Source: Paragordius varius (taxonomy: Eukaryota; Nematomorpha). From it: a stretch of DNA of 64,000 nt. Made by a program: the position numbers and the translations under genes. How positions within the stretch are numbered: position 1 is the first letter of the stretch; each line of letters opens with the position of its first letter. Shown piece after piece: positions 48,370 to 61,095 of this stretch. The stretch is taken from contig OZ176052.1 in NCBI GenBank assembly GCA_964247055.1, positions 2,480,001-2,544,000 of the forward strand. Direction: 5' to 3'. Below the pieces are notes generated by a model. The model was not told the origin of the DNA. It saw only the letters and a program-made list of their open reading frames with translations, and did not search any database.

Positions 48370-49373
48370 TCAACACTTCCAAATTGGGGTATCTAAATGC
48401 CCCAAACTAAATTTGAATCAATATTTTGAAAAAACGACTGAACGGTCCGAATTTATTTATGCTTCTATCCTGATAAATATTATATAAATGAGATATCTAA
48501 ATAATTTTAAAAAAAGTTCTATTCCAGACTATTTCAACGCCATTTTTATTTTACAAAATTTCGAAAATATTTTGTTGATTTAGTTTTCAAAGTAAATTTA
48601 AAGCTAATTTTTATTTTTATTAGATTTAACATTTATAGAAGAAATAGTAGTTTATTTTGTATTATTTTTCAATTTAGCCATGTACGTTGAATAAATTTTT
48701 ACCTTTGGGTTTAAAATCAAAATAAGTAATATCAAGTATTTTTAAATAAAATTTTTAATATATTTTGGTTTATTAACACTTGGATACAACACATCCATTT
48801 CAGTCTTTCGATTTAAATTGGGGTAGTTGGATACCCCAGGCCTGTTTAAAATTAAATAATATGGAATGGATTAAAATTTGGAAATTTCAAGGTAAAGATT
48901 TAGTCAACATGACATCACAAGCTAAATTTAAAAATAAAACTAAATAAACAACTTTTTCTGTTTCTATCAACGTTAGTAATTTAACAAATTAACTTTTATT
49001 TTAACTTCAAAATTAAATAAACACGATATTTTGCAAAAATGTTGGGAAAAAAAATGGCGTCGAAGTAGTTTGATATAAAACTTTTTGCAAGACCAAATTT
49101 TCGATATTTCGGCTTATTTATATAATTTTATCAGGATAGAAGCAGAAATTTGAATTGGGAGCGTTTCTTTCGGTATTTTTTTTAAAGATATTTCAATTTA
49201 TATATAGTAGGATATTTGGATACCCCAATTTGAAAGTGTTATGTTATGTAAGTGTAAAAAATTGCCATAGTTTTGATTCTCTCTTTATTTTAAAGTATTT
49301 TTTAACTGGGGTATTTAACTACCCCAATTCGAATTGAAGGACTTAGATTGAATGTGTTGTATCCAAGTGTTAA
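48370..49373. mobile_element. TTAA MITE copy D, interrupted by copy E
   Basis: Starts TCAACACTTCCAAATTGGGG at 48370 (TTAA drifted to TCAA) and ends TTGTATCCAAGTGTTAA at 49373. The two halves rejoin across the insert at the family's TTTATTAATGTTATATAAGT stretch: the left half ends TTTGGTTTATTAA and the right half resumes TGTTATGTAAGTG. Without copy E it is about 535 bp. Confidence 0.78.
48773..49242. mobile_element. TTAA MITE copy E nested inside copy D
   Basis: An inverted copy of about 470 bp from TTAACACTTGGATACAACAC at 48773 to TTTGAAAGTGTTA at about 49242. It carries the GGGGTAGTTGGATACCCC block on the left and TTGGATACCCCAATTTG on the right, and is shorter than the other copies. It is inserted at the TTAA of copy D in the opposite orientation. 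Confidence 0.78.
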
Positions 49374-52300
49374 AAAAGTTATTTGTACTCTTATAATTAA
49401 TTGCTCCATATCGAAAAGTCGCAAAAATAGGTCACATTATATAAAATAAAAATTTTGGTTAGGGCTATATGCTTCATAAAAACATCATTACATTGCATCA
49501 TAAAATATATTTGATCCAAATAATATTTTTAACGCCGGGTTCGAAAGTCGCAAATAATTGAAACCCTCAATGGGATAATATTCTTAAAATAATAGCAAAA
49601 GTGTCAAGTCGCACAAATAATTTTTAACATCAATGGTAACCAAATCAAGAGGGCCACGAATATTTTTTAGCTTGGCTGAAGGGCCGTGTGCCGTATACAA
49701 CCGATAAATTAGCTGCTGACATGTTTTGCAGTTTATATTCAAATAATCACGAAAAGCCTAATAAGAATTTCACATTTCATCAAGAAAGTAATTTTTCTAA
49801 AGGTCTTTACTTTGCTTTAAAATTTAAATTTATTTTGTTGAAATATTTTCATGATATTTTGAGGCATGGTGAAAACGGTAAAAATAACTTGATAAATGCG
49901 AGGATCCAAAAATGTTACCACAGATTTTGAAAAGCTTAGTTTACTTTTAAATTTGGGTAAATTTTGAAAAGCTTAATTTATATTTTAATGAATTTTAATA
50001 CAGGCTTGCATCTGCTGAAATTATAGAAATATTCAATCCTCGAATAAAGAAAAGTCTTTATCATATATTAAACAGTCTCATGCTTTAAAATACATTGAAT
50101 TAAATTTAACTAAAATATAATTTTTAAAAAATTTTTTATTGTTTGTCATAATCCAGCATATATAAAACATGCTCTCAATCTCGACGTTTATAATAAGAAA
50201 ACTACCCATTGTAGATGAGTCAAAAGTTTTCGGGCCTACCTCTGAAATTCTGATATTTTTGTTTTTTCCTTTATAAATATACTTTATGATATAATTTAAA
50301 TGATGTTTTTAGAAATGAAGCATTTAGCTTTAAACAATGAAAATTTTGATATAATGTGGATTTGCGATTATTCAATATGGAGTAGTTACCACAAAAAATC
50401 ACCCGTATGTTCAAAATCAAAAGCATCCTGATAATTATGATACTTTTTTACAATCAAAATATATATTTTTTATTATGATATTTTTTTTATGATATTAAAC
50501 ATCTATATGAAGAATATTGGTTTGTTTTAACGCTAATTTTGCTACTTATCGATATAGTTATAAGTTGGAAATTCTTAATCAAACTCTAACCGCAAAAGGA
50601 AATGAACTGAAAATCAAGATATTCTCTTTCTTAATAAATGTATTTTATCAAGATATATTTTTTATGTGAAATGCATAAAACAACATTTTTTGCTCGATAT
50701 ATATATTTTGTTATAAAACATTCACCTTTTACCATAAATTGCTAATTGATCCCTCTTATTTTAACAGTAATTATAATAAATATTATATTTGACTCTTCAG
50801 CCTTAAACCATACTGTTAAATTTATGATTTATCTATGTGGTTATATTTTTTATAAGGTGCTTTATTACTGGTGCACTGTTTAAACAAATGAAAGATATTT
50901 AATTTTTGAATGGAGAAGACAAAAAATGTATAATTAAAAATATAGTTTTTTTGGTAGAATATATATGAATGTATTTTTTATACTTAAGGTCTTTGTAAAC
51001 ATCTGTGTGAAAATTCTTTGTGAACTTAAATTTCTGTAGATCCTGTACGTATATTATTAAATAAAACCCTAATGCTGATACCAAAATATCCAAAAATTAA
51101 TTAAATGCTTTTTGATTTCATATTTAATATTCTATTTTTACAAAAATATTTTATTTTTTGTTAGACATCGTATTATACGAAAAACAATGTTTTTTTCGAT
51201 TATAGCTTTACATTATTCCGATAAAAACTACGATAAAAATTGGGGCGAAAAATAAAAGAACGATTTTTTGATGGATATAATCAATTTTAAGGATAGATTT
51301 GTTTTAAGGGCATTTGTAAAGCATTCCCGATATATAGTTAAAAATAGTAGTAAAATAATTGTATTGTGAATTGCTGTTTGCTGATTGATTCTCTCCTCCT
51401 AGGAATTCTATCTCATATACTATAGAAATATTGTGCTACTCTCCATGGCTTTCAATTTTATAAGTAAAAAATCGTTTTGTCTACTGTATAGTTAAATCAA
51501 ATTATTGTAAAAGTTTTTAATCATGTCATTTTAAAGTAAATTTTTCTGGTTAAGTCCAAATGCATCATTATAACTACAATCTATAGACATCTGTTAATAA
51601 TTATTATACTTTTTATATATGTAATCATCTTTTCAAATGTAAAAATTATTTTTTCCAGGGTTGGACTGCAAACGTTTTTGGTACTGGTTCCACATAATTC
51701 ATAAAAATTGTTCCTGAAGGTCTAACGTTTTTCTTTTATTTAAAAATTATATAAAAGCTCGTTCATGCAATATCCGTGAGGTTTGGCTAGATCACATTTG
51801 GTGGATTAACAGCAAAGGCCAGTTTGGAAGTTTTGCAAAAACATTAATTCGAAATTAGTTTCTTTACAAGATGTGAAAAATAAAAAACCACCTCAATCTT
51901 AAATTTTACGTTTAAACAGAATTCCACTTCGGTTATCAAGTACAATATACCAATATTATGAATGGCTATCTTTGTTTCAAAATTAAAAGAATAGTAATAT
52001 TGTGGAAAAATACCAAAATATATATGCCTATTATCGGAAAATCGGAAAACACTTGGGTATTATTAGATATAATTTTGGTTCGGATTTAGACAACAGCTCC
52101 AAATATGGTTAATTGTTCCGATTATGCAAAAGGATTCGGTTCAAATCGCAATATTCCGCGAGGATATATATATTGGTCTGATGTAGCATTAACAAACTGT
52201 TGATACATAATGAATTAAGTTACATTAAAGCCGACAATATATTTTTCCTTTAATAGTATAACAAAGTTTAAATACCCTGGAGTTTACGGCAAATATATAT

Positions 52301-52379
52301 GCCCACGTATGACTTGCAGTAATATCATACAACATACATAACATTTGAGAACTATTAACCTCCAACAAATATTAAATAA
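49374..52379. other. intergenic, no gene; scattered repeat scraps
   Basis: About 3 kb without a supportable gene. Near 49650-49700 the strings AGGGCCACGAATA and AGGGCCGTGTGCC resemble decayed hAT subterminal blocks, next to an unremarkable 80-codon frame with no homology I recognise. At 51300-51460 lies one copy of a dispersed repeat shared with 56715-56885. Confidence 0.45.
51300..51460. repeat. dispersed repeat, copy 1
   Basis: Shares blocks in order with 56715-56885: GGCATTTGTAAAGCATTCCC and ATATAGTTAAAAATAGTAGT here, AGCATTTGTAAAGCGCTCCC and ATGTAGTTAAACACAGTAGT there. Both then have a TGTTGATNGGTTNNNTNNATCTCT-like stretch and TATTGTG..CTCCATGG / CATCTATG. Type not recognised. Confidence 0.5.
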
Positions 52380-53496
52380 CACTAGACAACAAATTTTAAC
52401 TTTTTTTAACTACCATGTAAATTTAAAATTTATTTCATTAAAGTACATAATTAGTATATCTGAAAAGAAAATTGGTCTAGCATGGAAGAATTTCTTTATA
52501 TTAGAGTTTATCGATTATTTTTGGCCCCGATTTAACATTAAACTCGAAATTTCGAAAATTTAAAGTTTTAGATATGAAGCCATGTATTTTATATCATTCG
52601 AAAGAGCGCAAAAAACTGAATCTTTTAAATGGTAGTAAGTCATTTAAATTAATCGGATGTAAAAGTTATTTGGATTTAAATGGTCGAAATTTTTAATCTT
52701 TAAATAGTCAAGAATTTTCACAGACAAACTAATTTGAAAATCATATAAATTATTTTAATATAATTATTAGGTTTATATTAGTATTTAATTTAATAAAAAT
52801 GTTTGAAAAAGCTTTTGGTTTGCTTTTTTAATAAAATTATTATCATAAATATTTTACCTAGTGGATACTAAAATGCATAGTTATAACTGTAAATTTATTA
52901 CATAATGGCTATAAAAGATTAAAAATACCTTAAACTTTGTTTTTATCTTTAAAATTTCGAAATTATCAGCCTTGTAAAGAAAATAAATTAATATTGATGA
53001 GATGGTAATTTTTGAAAAAACAAAAAACTTAAAAATGGCTGTTTTGAGTGACATAAAAGCAATAAAAAATGTTTTAATCAAAAAAAACTTTCTTGTGTTA
53101 TCTTTTTTGGACATTCATCTCCATCTAAACAAAGTTTGAGCTATTTTCATCCATTAGTTTTAAAAACATAGTAATTAAAAAAAATGCTCTCGCTTCGCGC
53201 GTTTGTCGCTCTTTGTGTCCAATATTAAGTGTCGATGTAATACATATTAGTATGCATTTTATAGAGTTTTTATTACTCTTTCGAATGATATATTACAAAT
53301 GGGCATTACTTGTATATTTTCAAAGAAAAACATTTTTTAGTAAAATTTTGATAAAGAGGGCGCATAATCAAAAAAATCAAATTATACAAAATTCTTCCAA
53401 CGAGTTATAATTTTTATTTCAGATTTACTGTTAAAATGATACTAACTATTAGAAAATGCAAAAAACTGGAGTGGCAGAAAAATTTGTTGTCTAGTG
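52380..53496. mobile_element. MITE with long inverted ends (1.1 kb)
   Basis: Outer ends are exact inverses, CACTAGACAACAAATTTT at 52380 and AAATTTGTTGTCTAGTG ending at 53496, flanked on both sides by TAA. Matching continues inward with drift, for example GGAAGAATTTCTTTATATTA (52487) against the inverse of CAAATTATACAAAATTCTTCC (53382), and ATATCATTCGAAAGAG (52591) against its inverse near 53280. Arms therefore reach at least 230 bp. No coding sequence is apparent; the open frames at 52345, 52881 and 53213 are chance frames. It has inserted into a stretch related to 59800-59880. Confidence 0.68.
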
Positions 53497-53525
53497 TAAT
53501 AATTGATCATACGCTGTTATTAATT

Positions 53526-54072
53526 TTAACACTTCGATTCAAATTGGTGTATCTAAATACCCCAGACAAAATTTAAGTTAGAATTTTTGAAAAACTACTA
53601 AAAGAAACGGTCCCAATTCGAGTATCTAAATAAAATTTTATTTTGAAAAAAAAGTTCCACCTCAAACTACTTCGACACCATTTTTATTTTACAAAATTTT
53701 CGCAAAATATCGTCTTCATCTAATTTTAAGGGTAAAATTAAAGCTAATTTTTTATTTAAATTACATCTAACATTGATAGAAATAAAAAAATCGGTTTATT
53801 TTGTATTATTTTTCAATTTCACCATTGCACACATGTTGTGTTGACTAAATTGTTGCTTTTCGGTTTTAGCTAAAAATAAGTAATATCAAGTATTTTTGAA
53901 TAAAGTTTTTAGTATACTCTGGTTTATTTATGTTATATAAGTGCAAAATTTTGCCACGGTTTCGATTCCTTCCATATTTTTTAAGGAATTTAATTTTAAA
54001 CACGCCTGGGGTATCCAACTACCCCAATTTGAATCGAAGGACTGAAGTGAATGTGTTGTATCCAAGTGCTAA
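53526..54072. mobile_element. TTAA MITE copy F (547 bp)
   Basis: Solo copy of the TTAA family, from TTAACACTTCGATTC at 53526 to CCAAGTGCTAA at 54072 (right TTAA drifted to CTAA). Same orientation as A and C. It includes the family blocks TATCTAAATACCCCAGAC and CTGGGGTATCCAACTACCCC. It lies 30 bp after the 52380-53496 element. Confidence 0.8.
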
Positions 54073-54182
54073 CATAAATATATAATGTATTATGATTCGC
54101 ATATAATATCATTAAAAAAATCAAAATCCTATGAGGAGAGTTAAATTGCGAGACAGAATTTTTTTTAAAAGACGATTAATGT

Positions 54183-54450
54183 TAGAGTAAAACTGAAGTT
54201 ATACGGATAAAACGTAAAAATAATTTTTTAAAAAATACAACCATACTTTTTAAACCATAATTTATCCTATAAAATCATTCAATGACAATCTAATATATAA
54301 AATTGATTGTGTTACCAATTTGGATCTCTATTTTTATACTTTGAGGTTTAAAAAAATCAGTTATATTTATAAAAATAAAGTATGGTTGCCTTTTAGAAAA
54401 AAATATTTGTCTTTATATTTTAGCTTCGTATAATTTCAAATTTTACTGTA
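54183..54450. mobile_element. mariner-type MITE, second copy
   Basis: Related to 20918-21215: begins GAGTAAAACTGAAGTTATAC and ends TTTCAAATTTTACTGTA, with ACAACCATACTTTTT and AAAGTATGGTTGCCTTTTAG inside as inverse arms. The left end is slightly eroded. Confidence 0.7.
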
Positions 54451-54668
54451 TATTTTATGCAAACATGCTTTTAGAATAAACAAAGAAGTAAAAAATGCAG
54501 CGTCATATTTCTTTGTAATGGACAAATTATAAGTCGGTAAAAAATGGAAAAAGAAATACGAATAAAAATATTAAAATACAGGAAAAAACCGGATAATAGG
54601 TCGCAACAACCATGTAACACTAAATGCAAATTTGTTATTACACGTTATAACGCATGGAGGTTTTAGAT

Positions 54669-54957
54669 CAGGGGTGTTTGCGGCCCTCCAAGACTTTATG
54701 TACGGCCTGCGAAAATTTCGGAAACCCATAGATAGCAAATATGTTCACAAAATATTAGTAAAATCGATATATCTTCGAAATAAGTTTATCCTATTAGCAA
54801 AAACAATAAAAAATCGATATATCATGTTTGAATTTACAATCTTATAATTACAATCTAATAATTTTTTTTATATATGTTCATATATATTAGAATGCGGCCC
54901 GCCAGATTTTTGAGTGAAAAATGCGGCCCGCGAAGCCATTTGTGTTGGACATCGCTG
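54669..54957. mobile_element. hAT-type MITE (289 bp)
   Basis: Starts CAGGGGTGTTTGCGGCCCTC and ends GGACATCGCTG, with inner blocks GCGGCCCGCCAG and GCGGCCCGCGAAG facing the left GTACGGCCTGCGAAA. Same architecture as the element at 12749. The 8-bp flanks do not match convincingly, so the target duplication has decayed or my right border is off. Confidence 0.65.
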
Positions 54958-55861
54958 TAGTAGTGTTTCATTACCATAAAGTTAGAGTTGTTTAATTGAA
55001 ATTTATATAAATTTCAATTTTACAGTATTGAGCTTAAATTTGACTAAACAAGACATTTCATTTTTTTCCTATACCACCTATTCCGTAATAAATAAGAGAT
55101 GAAAGATTCTATATAAACGCTAAAATGTTGACTCATTTCATATAAAATTTTTAAATAGTGTACACTTAATTTAAGTGGGCGTTTACTGAATTTCGAAAAC
55201 ACATACCAAAAAATATCCAGAAATGATTTTAATTTCGAAACAAATAATTTTTATAAAAATTTTGAAATTTGTATAACTGAAAAATATTGTAAAGATTAGA
55301 TTAAGTATATTAACAATTAAGGAATACGCAGTTATAATTATTAATAAAACTATTTTTCAATAAAATTATTTATTTGAAATTAACTGTTGGTTGAATTTAA
55401 ATGGAATGAATGATTGTTTATAAATTAAAATATTTCTTACTTCATTTCCTTTTCACTAGTTTTCATTGGGGTAGATATTCCAGAGCTCAATTCGTAAATA
55501 AACGACGGTTTTGAAAGTTTTTTTAGTCAAAAATTAAATATCAAATGTTCTCATGTATTAGTTAAAAAAGCTTGGATTTAAAATTTTGTGACTTCTAGAG
55601 GCTAAAATTGGGTCAGCTTTGAAACACGATTGACACGAACAGCTGATATTTAAAAATATATCTAGTTTGTGCTGCTATAGTCTGAAATTTTAAAGTTAAA
55701 TTAATTACATTTTCTAAACATAATATTAACGATTATATAATTTATCGAAATAAATGGCGGAAAAAAAGTTTGAGATAAGGATTTTTTTACAATTTTACAT
55801 TTTTGAAAAAAAAAAATTTATAATGCGCCTAAAAGGCTAAAAAATATGCTCATGCTTTGTT

Positions 55862-56012
55862 TTAATTTAATGCCGTGCGCCGGATATTTTGAGTCGAAAT
55901 GCGACCTACTAAACCAATGGTATCGTCACAAAATATTTTTCTTGTTTCAAGGGCCGTGCATAAACCGACAAATATTGCAAAGTTATGGCCGCGGTTTGAG
56001 TACCACTGCATT
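55862..56012. mobile_element. hAT-type MITE fragment
   Basis: The right side reads GGCCGCGGTTTGAGTACCACTG, i.e. CAGTGGTACTCAAACCGCGG on the other strand, a classic hAT outer end. The left side has GCCGTGCGCCGGATATTTTG and an inner AGGGCCGTGC block. About 150 bp. No coding content; the two overlapping frames seen here are incidental. Confidence 0.55.
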
Positions 56013-56714
56013 AAACCATTTCTGATATACAGCCTTACACATACATCCTTAAAACACAAACGAACATTTCACACCCCTCTGAATAAATCTAAGGTTATTA
56101 ATTTCATGAAACACAAAATATGTACTTTACTATATGATTAAAATTTATCTGATTTTATTGTGAAAAAAAGCCAATCAAATACTAGGGTCACATAAATCAA
56201 GCAAGATTATAGATCAAAGTAAAAAATTAATAAAATGGCCCGTAAACTTATGTTACTCTAACTAACGAACCTTTGTTACAGCATAGGACCGACTTTAATA
56301 ATCCCATGCTACAATTCATTCCCATTAAGGAAGAAACTTGAAAATGATAATGATGCAAAGATAGGATACAAACAATATTATATGTTTGAATACAACCCAC
56401 ATTGAATCGATTATTTTAGTGCAGCACAAGACGCTGTGAGTTACCCAAATCCAATTTCTAAAATTTGAAAATTAATTGTTTTGATGCTTTCTGATACACT
56501 TAAATGACATAGATGGGGCAAAAAAACACAATTTATTGATGTATATGAAATTATTATTTTGGCCAAATCTTGGCCAGTTAGGCATACACAGTAATGGCTG
56601 CATAAATTAATAAATTATTTAAAAAGACTCGGCCAATAGAAAGGATTTTTTATTTAACTGACATTTACCTTATTTAGAATAAAAATAATAAAAGTAATTT
56701 TCGTTTTCATTAAT

Positions 56715-56885
56715 TTATTTTAAAAGCATTTGTAAAGCGCTCCCGATATGTAGTTAAACACAGTAGTTAAATTGAAGGGTAAACTATTGTTGGAGTATGT
56801 TGATCGGTTAGCTTGGATCTCTATCTTATATACGAATGAATTATTGTGTACCCATCTATGATTTTCAGTTTGATCCAATATTGTA
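56715..56885. repeat. dispersed repeat, copy 2
   Basis: Partner of the repeat at 51300-51460, in the same orientation and with the same order of blocks. Divergence is high (perhaps a quarter of positions by eye). Type unknown. Confidence 0.5.
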
Positions 56886-57539
56886 AGTTGGGAATCCTTT
56901 TGCCAGATTGTATACTTGTAATTAATAAGATATTAAACATATATATCAACTAGTAATTGCAATATTATAACATATTACATTGACTTGTCATCATTTAATG
57001 TGTGAATGCCTTAGAATTTCAAAATATTCGACACACATATAATGATAAATAATTACTTTTAAAGCTTTCTAGTTCATTTAACATCATGGGCTACATCATA
57101 CAATTAAAAATGTGTGACTATATTTGAGAACTAAAAGCAAAGGTAAAAAATCGTGTGGAAAATTTTTTATATTATATTTTCATTCGATTAGAAAAACTTA
57201 ATCGCTAGTAGGATTTTACACTTAACAAGTTTGTTTTTCTAAACCGGTTTCTGGTAAGAGGTTATGACCATAGACATTGCTTATAGAAAAATATAAGTAA
57301 GGCTAATATTAATTATTTAACTGAAAAAAACAAAATATTTATGGCAACAAAATTTTAATTAAATATAACATACGATAGGGGTAATTTTAAATTAAACTAA
57401 TTTTTTAGCTTTTTTGTGTTGGTACTGCTAACTGAACAGTCAGATCAAGTCTGCTACTTACTCTACCATAGAAAATTATAATATATAATTTATTTATATT
57501 GATATTAGATTTTTAACAAATTGAGTACGAAAAGAGGAT

Positions 57540-59095
57540 ATAAACGCATCGATAATTTAAGATTTTTTATTTAAAAATTTAAAAAGGACTACATAGTTAA
57601 ATGTCAAACATGCAACGGCGAATTGAGGAATTTGCACGGCGGAAAGAATGATATATTAAAGCATTTGGAGACACAGAAACATAAAAGATGTTCAAATAAT
57701 GCTGCATCATCTTCCAAGATGCCAAATTTTTTCAAAAAACAACCTATGGAGATGAAGAAAATAATTTAGCATTAGCAGAGGGACTTATATCCTTTTACGC
57801 TGTTAATCAGAATCATTCCTTCAGATCTATCGATTGTACATCACAAGTTCTCATATTAGCATCTAATCATAAAGAAATAAAATTATTTCGAACCATTATA
57901 AGATATTTAATTCAGATACTAGGGTTAAAATTTTAGATTTTATTTCTTTAACCGGTAAAAATTCCAAAATTTTTTTTGGTTCTATTGATACTTTAGAAAA
58001 AAATAATTTAAAACAAAAAATTATCGCAACTGTGCAGACAATATGACTGCAAATTTTGGAGGAAAAGCGAGAAGAGGCACAAATAATATTTTTTAAAAAT
58101 TAGCGTAAGACCTGGTTTAAATTATTATTGGTGTTGGGTGTGCAGCGCATATAATACACAACGCTATTCAAACAGCCGCTAACTTGTTACTAGTATATAT
58201 GAGAAATGCTGTTGTTAAAATATATTATTATTTCTATGTATACATGTACGCGTTAAAATGCTCAAATAATTTTGTTAAAATGCGGATGTTGAATATGAGA
58301 AAATACTTGAATACTCTTTGATTAGCTCTTCTTCCAGCTATCGAAAGAATTTTGAAGATGAATGATCCCTTAAAATCCTACTTTCTATCGCAAGACAAAT
58401 GTTCTACGATTTTAGAAAGGTTTTTTAAAAGTAAATTTTCCAAAATAGGTTAGAGTTTCTACAAATTCAATGCTCTCTTCAAAACGTTATTAAACTTATT
58501 GAAGATGATAAATTATCTGCAATCGAAGTAGCAAATGAATTTAATATGTTAGAATATAATTTCCCATTTACTATTCGCAATAGTATAAACGAGCTCGAAG
58601 AGCAAGGTGCAATAAACTGTCCGGATATCATGAACTATATAAAAAGATTTTATACCAACTGCAAGATCATTTAGAAAACTGGGTCGTGCAACTCAATTAT
58701 ATTGATTATTATTGTATTACTTTAAAACCAGAATACACTTGGCACGATGTTAGAAAATCCTTTGATTATATTTCTCTAAAATTCCCTAATAGTAATATTT
58801 CTTAAAATGAACTTTTTAATGAAGTATCATTGGGTAAAAAATATATTGATAAGGAGTTCAAATATTGGTAGCATCAAAAAAATAACAGTAGATGACAAAT
58901 GGTTGGAAATATTTCATCATTTTGAAACTATGTTCCTTCAATAATGTTTTAAAAACTGTGGAATTCGCACTCTCTTTACCTGGAACTAACGCTGCGACTG
59001 AACGCGTTTTTCTACAGTAAAGCAAGTGTGGACATCAGAAACATCAAAAATAAATTTGAAACTAGGAAAGCTATTTTATGTTCAAATATAATTTA
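57540..59095 (+). pseudogene. hAT-family transposase relic
   Basis: Plus-strand pieces in three frames give the order of a hAT transposase: a BED-type zinc finger (VKCQTCNGELRNLHGGKNDI then LKHLETQKHKRCS), ADNMTANFGGKARRG and VGCAAHIIHNA, LLPAIERILKMNDPLKSYFL, and the C-terminal dimerisation motif LSLPGTNAATERVF. More than ten stops and several frame shifts break it. It resembles the ZBED-like hAT proteins common in invertebrates. Ends are not clear; a GACCCCCTCTTCCGTTCAGG TGTCC string at 59270 may be the right end. It is an old relic of a plain DNA transposon. Confidence 0.8.
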
Positions 59096-59339
59096 ACGAA
59101 TTGTTGTGAAGATTTAAAATATATAAAAAATGATAACAACCTGCTCATTCAAATAAAAAATATATTAAGGGATGAAATATCATACATTTTTTATATTTAT
59201 AAATTGTGTTATTTTAAAAATATAAAAATATTACGATATTATTTTTTGTGAGAAAATTTTTGATAGTAAGGACCCCCTCTTCCGTTCAGGTGTCCTACTT
59301 TTTTCATTAAAAAATCTGGTCAACCCAAATAAAGGGAAT

Positions 59340-59480
59340 AGTTAAAAATGATAATATAGCTGAATGGAACACGGTGTCAATAATAAAATAAAACACCCGA
59401 AAAATGTTGAAAGACCAACTTGAACTCTCAAGAGCAAACATGAAACGTTCAAGGACACTCTTAATTACTTTCCCTGTCAC
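59340..59480. repeat. degraded relative of the 45451 MITE
   Basis: Contains AAGACCAACTTGAACTCTCA and AACGTTCAAGGACACTCTTA, matching the tandem unit and right end of the element at 45451-46022. Only this end is recognisable. Confidence 0.55.
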
Positions 59481-60119
59481 ACCTTCAGCCAATGAAATTA
59501 GGACTTAAATTTTATTATTAATATACCCGTAGAAAATATATTATATTTATTGAATAGATATATTAAAAAAATTAAGTAAAAAAATTTGTTAAACTAAAAA
59601 GGAATCATGATGCGGATATTGACTTATGTGTTCTTTCCCTGAAATCGAGGTCCATTATAATAATTAATTTGAAATATCATGAGCTATAATAAAATAATTG
59701 TTACATTATCAGCCACAAGCGGTTTCTAATAAATAATGCCTTTATATATCAATAAAACCATAAAACCTTTGAGCTTCCTGCAAGCATAATTCCCCACGTT
59801 TGATTTGTATTGATACTATACACGTTTATGAGAATTGGATGATTGTTGACCTCCAACCAATACTAAGTAAAATATATTTTAATTAAAACTCCAAAAATGT
59901 AACAAGGAGTTAAAAATTATCGAGATAAAATATTTTTTGTTGAAAATGCATTAGAATTCTATGATATTATGGTTTTGGGGCGAGTGTTAGTAATATGCAA
60001 TAATGGTAAATCAATCGTTACATCGGATCCAATTATAGAAGTAGTTAAAGGGCATTATTTTTACCGGTTTTTCGGTAAATCACGTAATTTAATTATTTTA
60101 TTCAAAATATTGTATGTCG

Positions 60120-61095
60120 GCTTCTAAACATTTCCCCTATCTCTCAGGTAATATATAAATGATTGACTTTTGCGGCAAACCATTCATCAAGCCATTTTCC
60201 ATCGTCTTGAGAATTATGGAAGGGAACTTCTGCAAGGGTGAGCCTATCGATGCGAACTTATATTAGTCAGATGGCTTCAGGTCCGGAGAGTCTAGCTGAT
60301 GCGAAAGAATTTTCCATCAAAGCGATTCCAGTGTCTTTCACTGGTTTTGATGTGTGTGACAGAGCATATTGTTATGTAGAAAAATCAATTTGCTATGTCT
60401 TATGGCCGATTCCGGTCATATTTTGATTAATGCATATTTAAATACGTCATTTGCTAGTGATAGCGTTGTTTATTACGGTTTTACCGGGTTTAAAAAGTTC
60501 ATAATATAAATATCGCTTTAATTGCATCAGACACAGAGCTCGCTCTTGCCAAGGCGATTTGGCATTGAAGATCGATGGACCAGCATTGATGGGAAAGCCA
60601 GATTTTTCCACTTTGGATTTGCGAAATAAAGCCATTTTTCATTACCCATCCCAATTCTATGCAAAAATGATTTCATTTCGTCACGTTGAAGCATGATTTC
60701 ACAAACCATTTTGCGATTTTAGATTTGACTCTCATTTATATTGTGAGGCCAGTCACTGAATATTTTGGTCATTCACATTGATCGTAGACATCCATTGATT
60801 GTTTTTTTGTGATGTATGTAATGCTTTATGTTTTAGTTGAGTAATCATTTTATAAAAACTCTTGCACTTGGGCATCTACGCAGTTGTGTGGTATACCAGA
60901 GCCATACTTTTTTATATAAAATCACACTTAAATATTTTGAAACCATGTTTCACACGTTTTACGGGATAGAGCATGTTCTCATGTTATGAGCAAACGATGA
61001 CAATCAATAGTTTTTTTATTGAACGGACCAAGAAAAGCAATGCGTGCCGCAAATGTTGTTTTTTCAGTCTCGAAATTCGACATTACTAAAAGATA
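60120..61095 (-). pseudogene. mariner-family transposase relic
   Basis: Minus-strand frames give VCEIMLQRDEMKSFLHRIGM, NEKWLYFANPKWKNLAF, YYELFKPGKTVIN and, further down, DDGKWLDEWFAAK, in the order of mariner transposase (CEMLLQRHKRKSFLHRIVTG, DEKWIYYDNPKRK, YYELLKPNETI, WIDSWIASK). Upstream pieces near 61000-61095 fit the N-terminal helix-turn-helix region. The first catalytic Asp (GDEKW in the family) is Asn here, and there are many stops and frame shifts. It is a long-dead DNA transposon. Confidence 0.75.

Noticed and set aside
49688-49930. 80-codon plus-strand frame after the nested MITEs
   Set aside because: Looks less random than most, but no homology, no splice sites in sensible places, and it adjoins hAT-like scraps. 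Not enough to call a gene.
57540-59095. Working hAT gene with introns
   Set aside because: Frame breaks fall inside conserved motifs and without splice sites, so it is a decayed copy.
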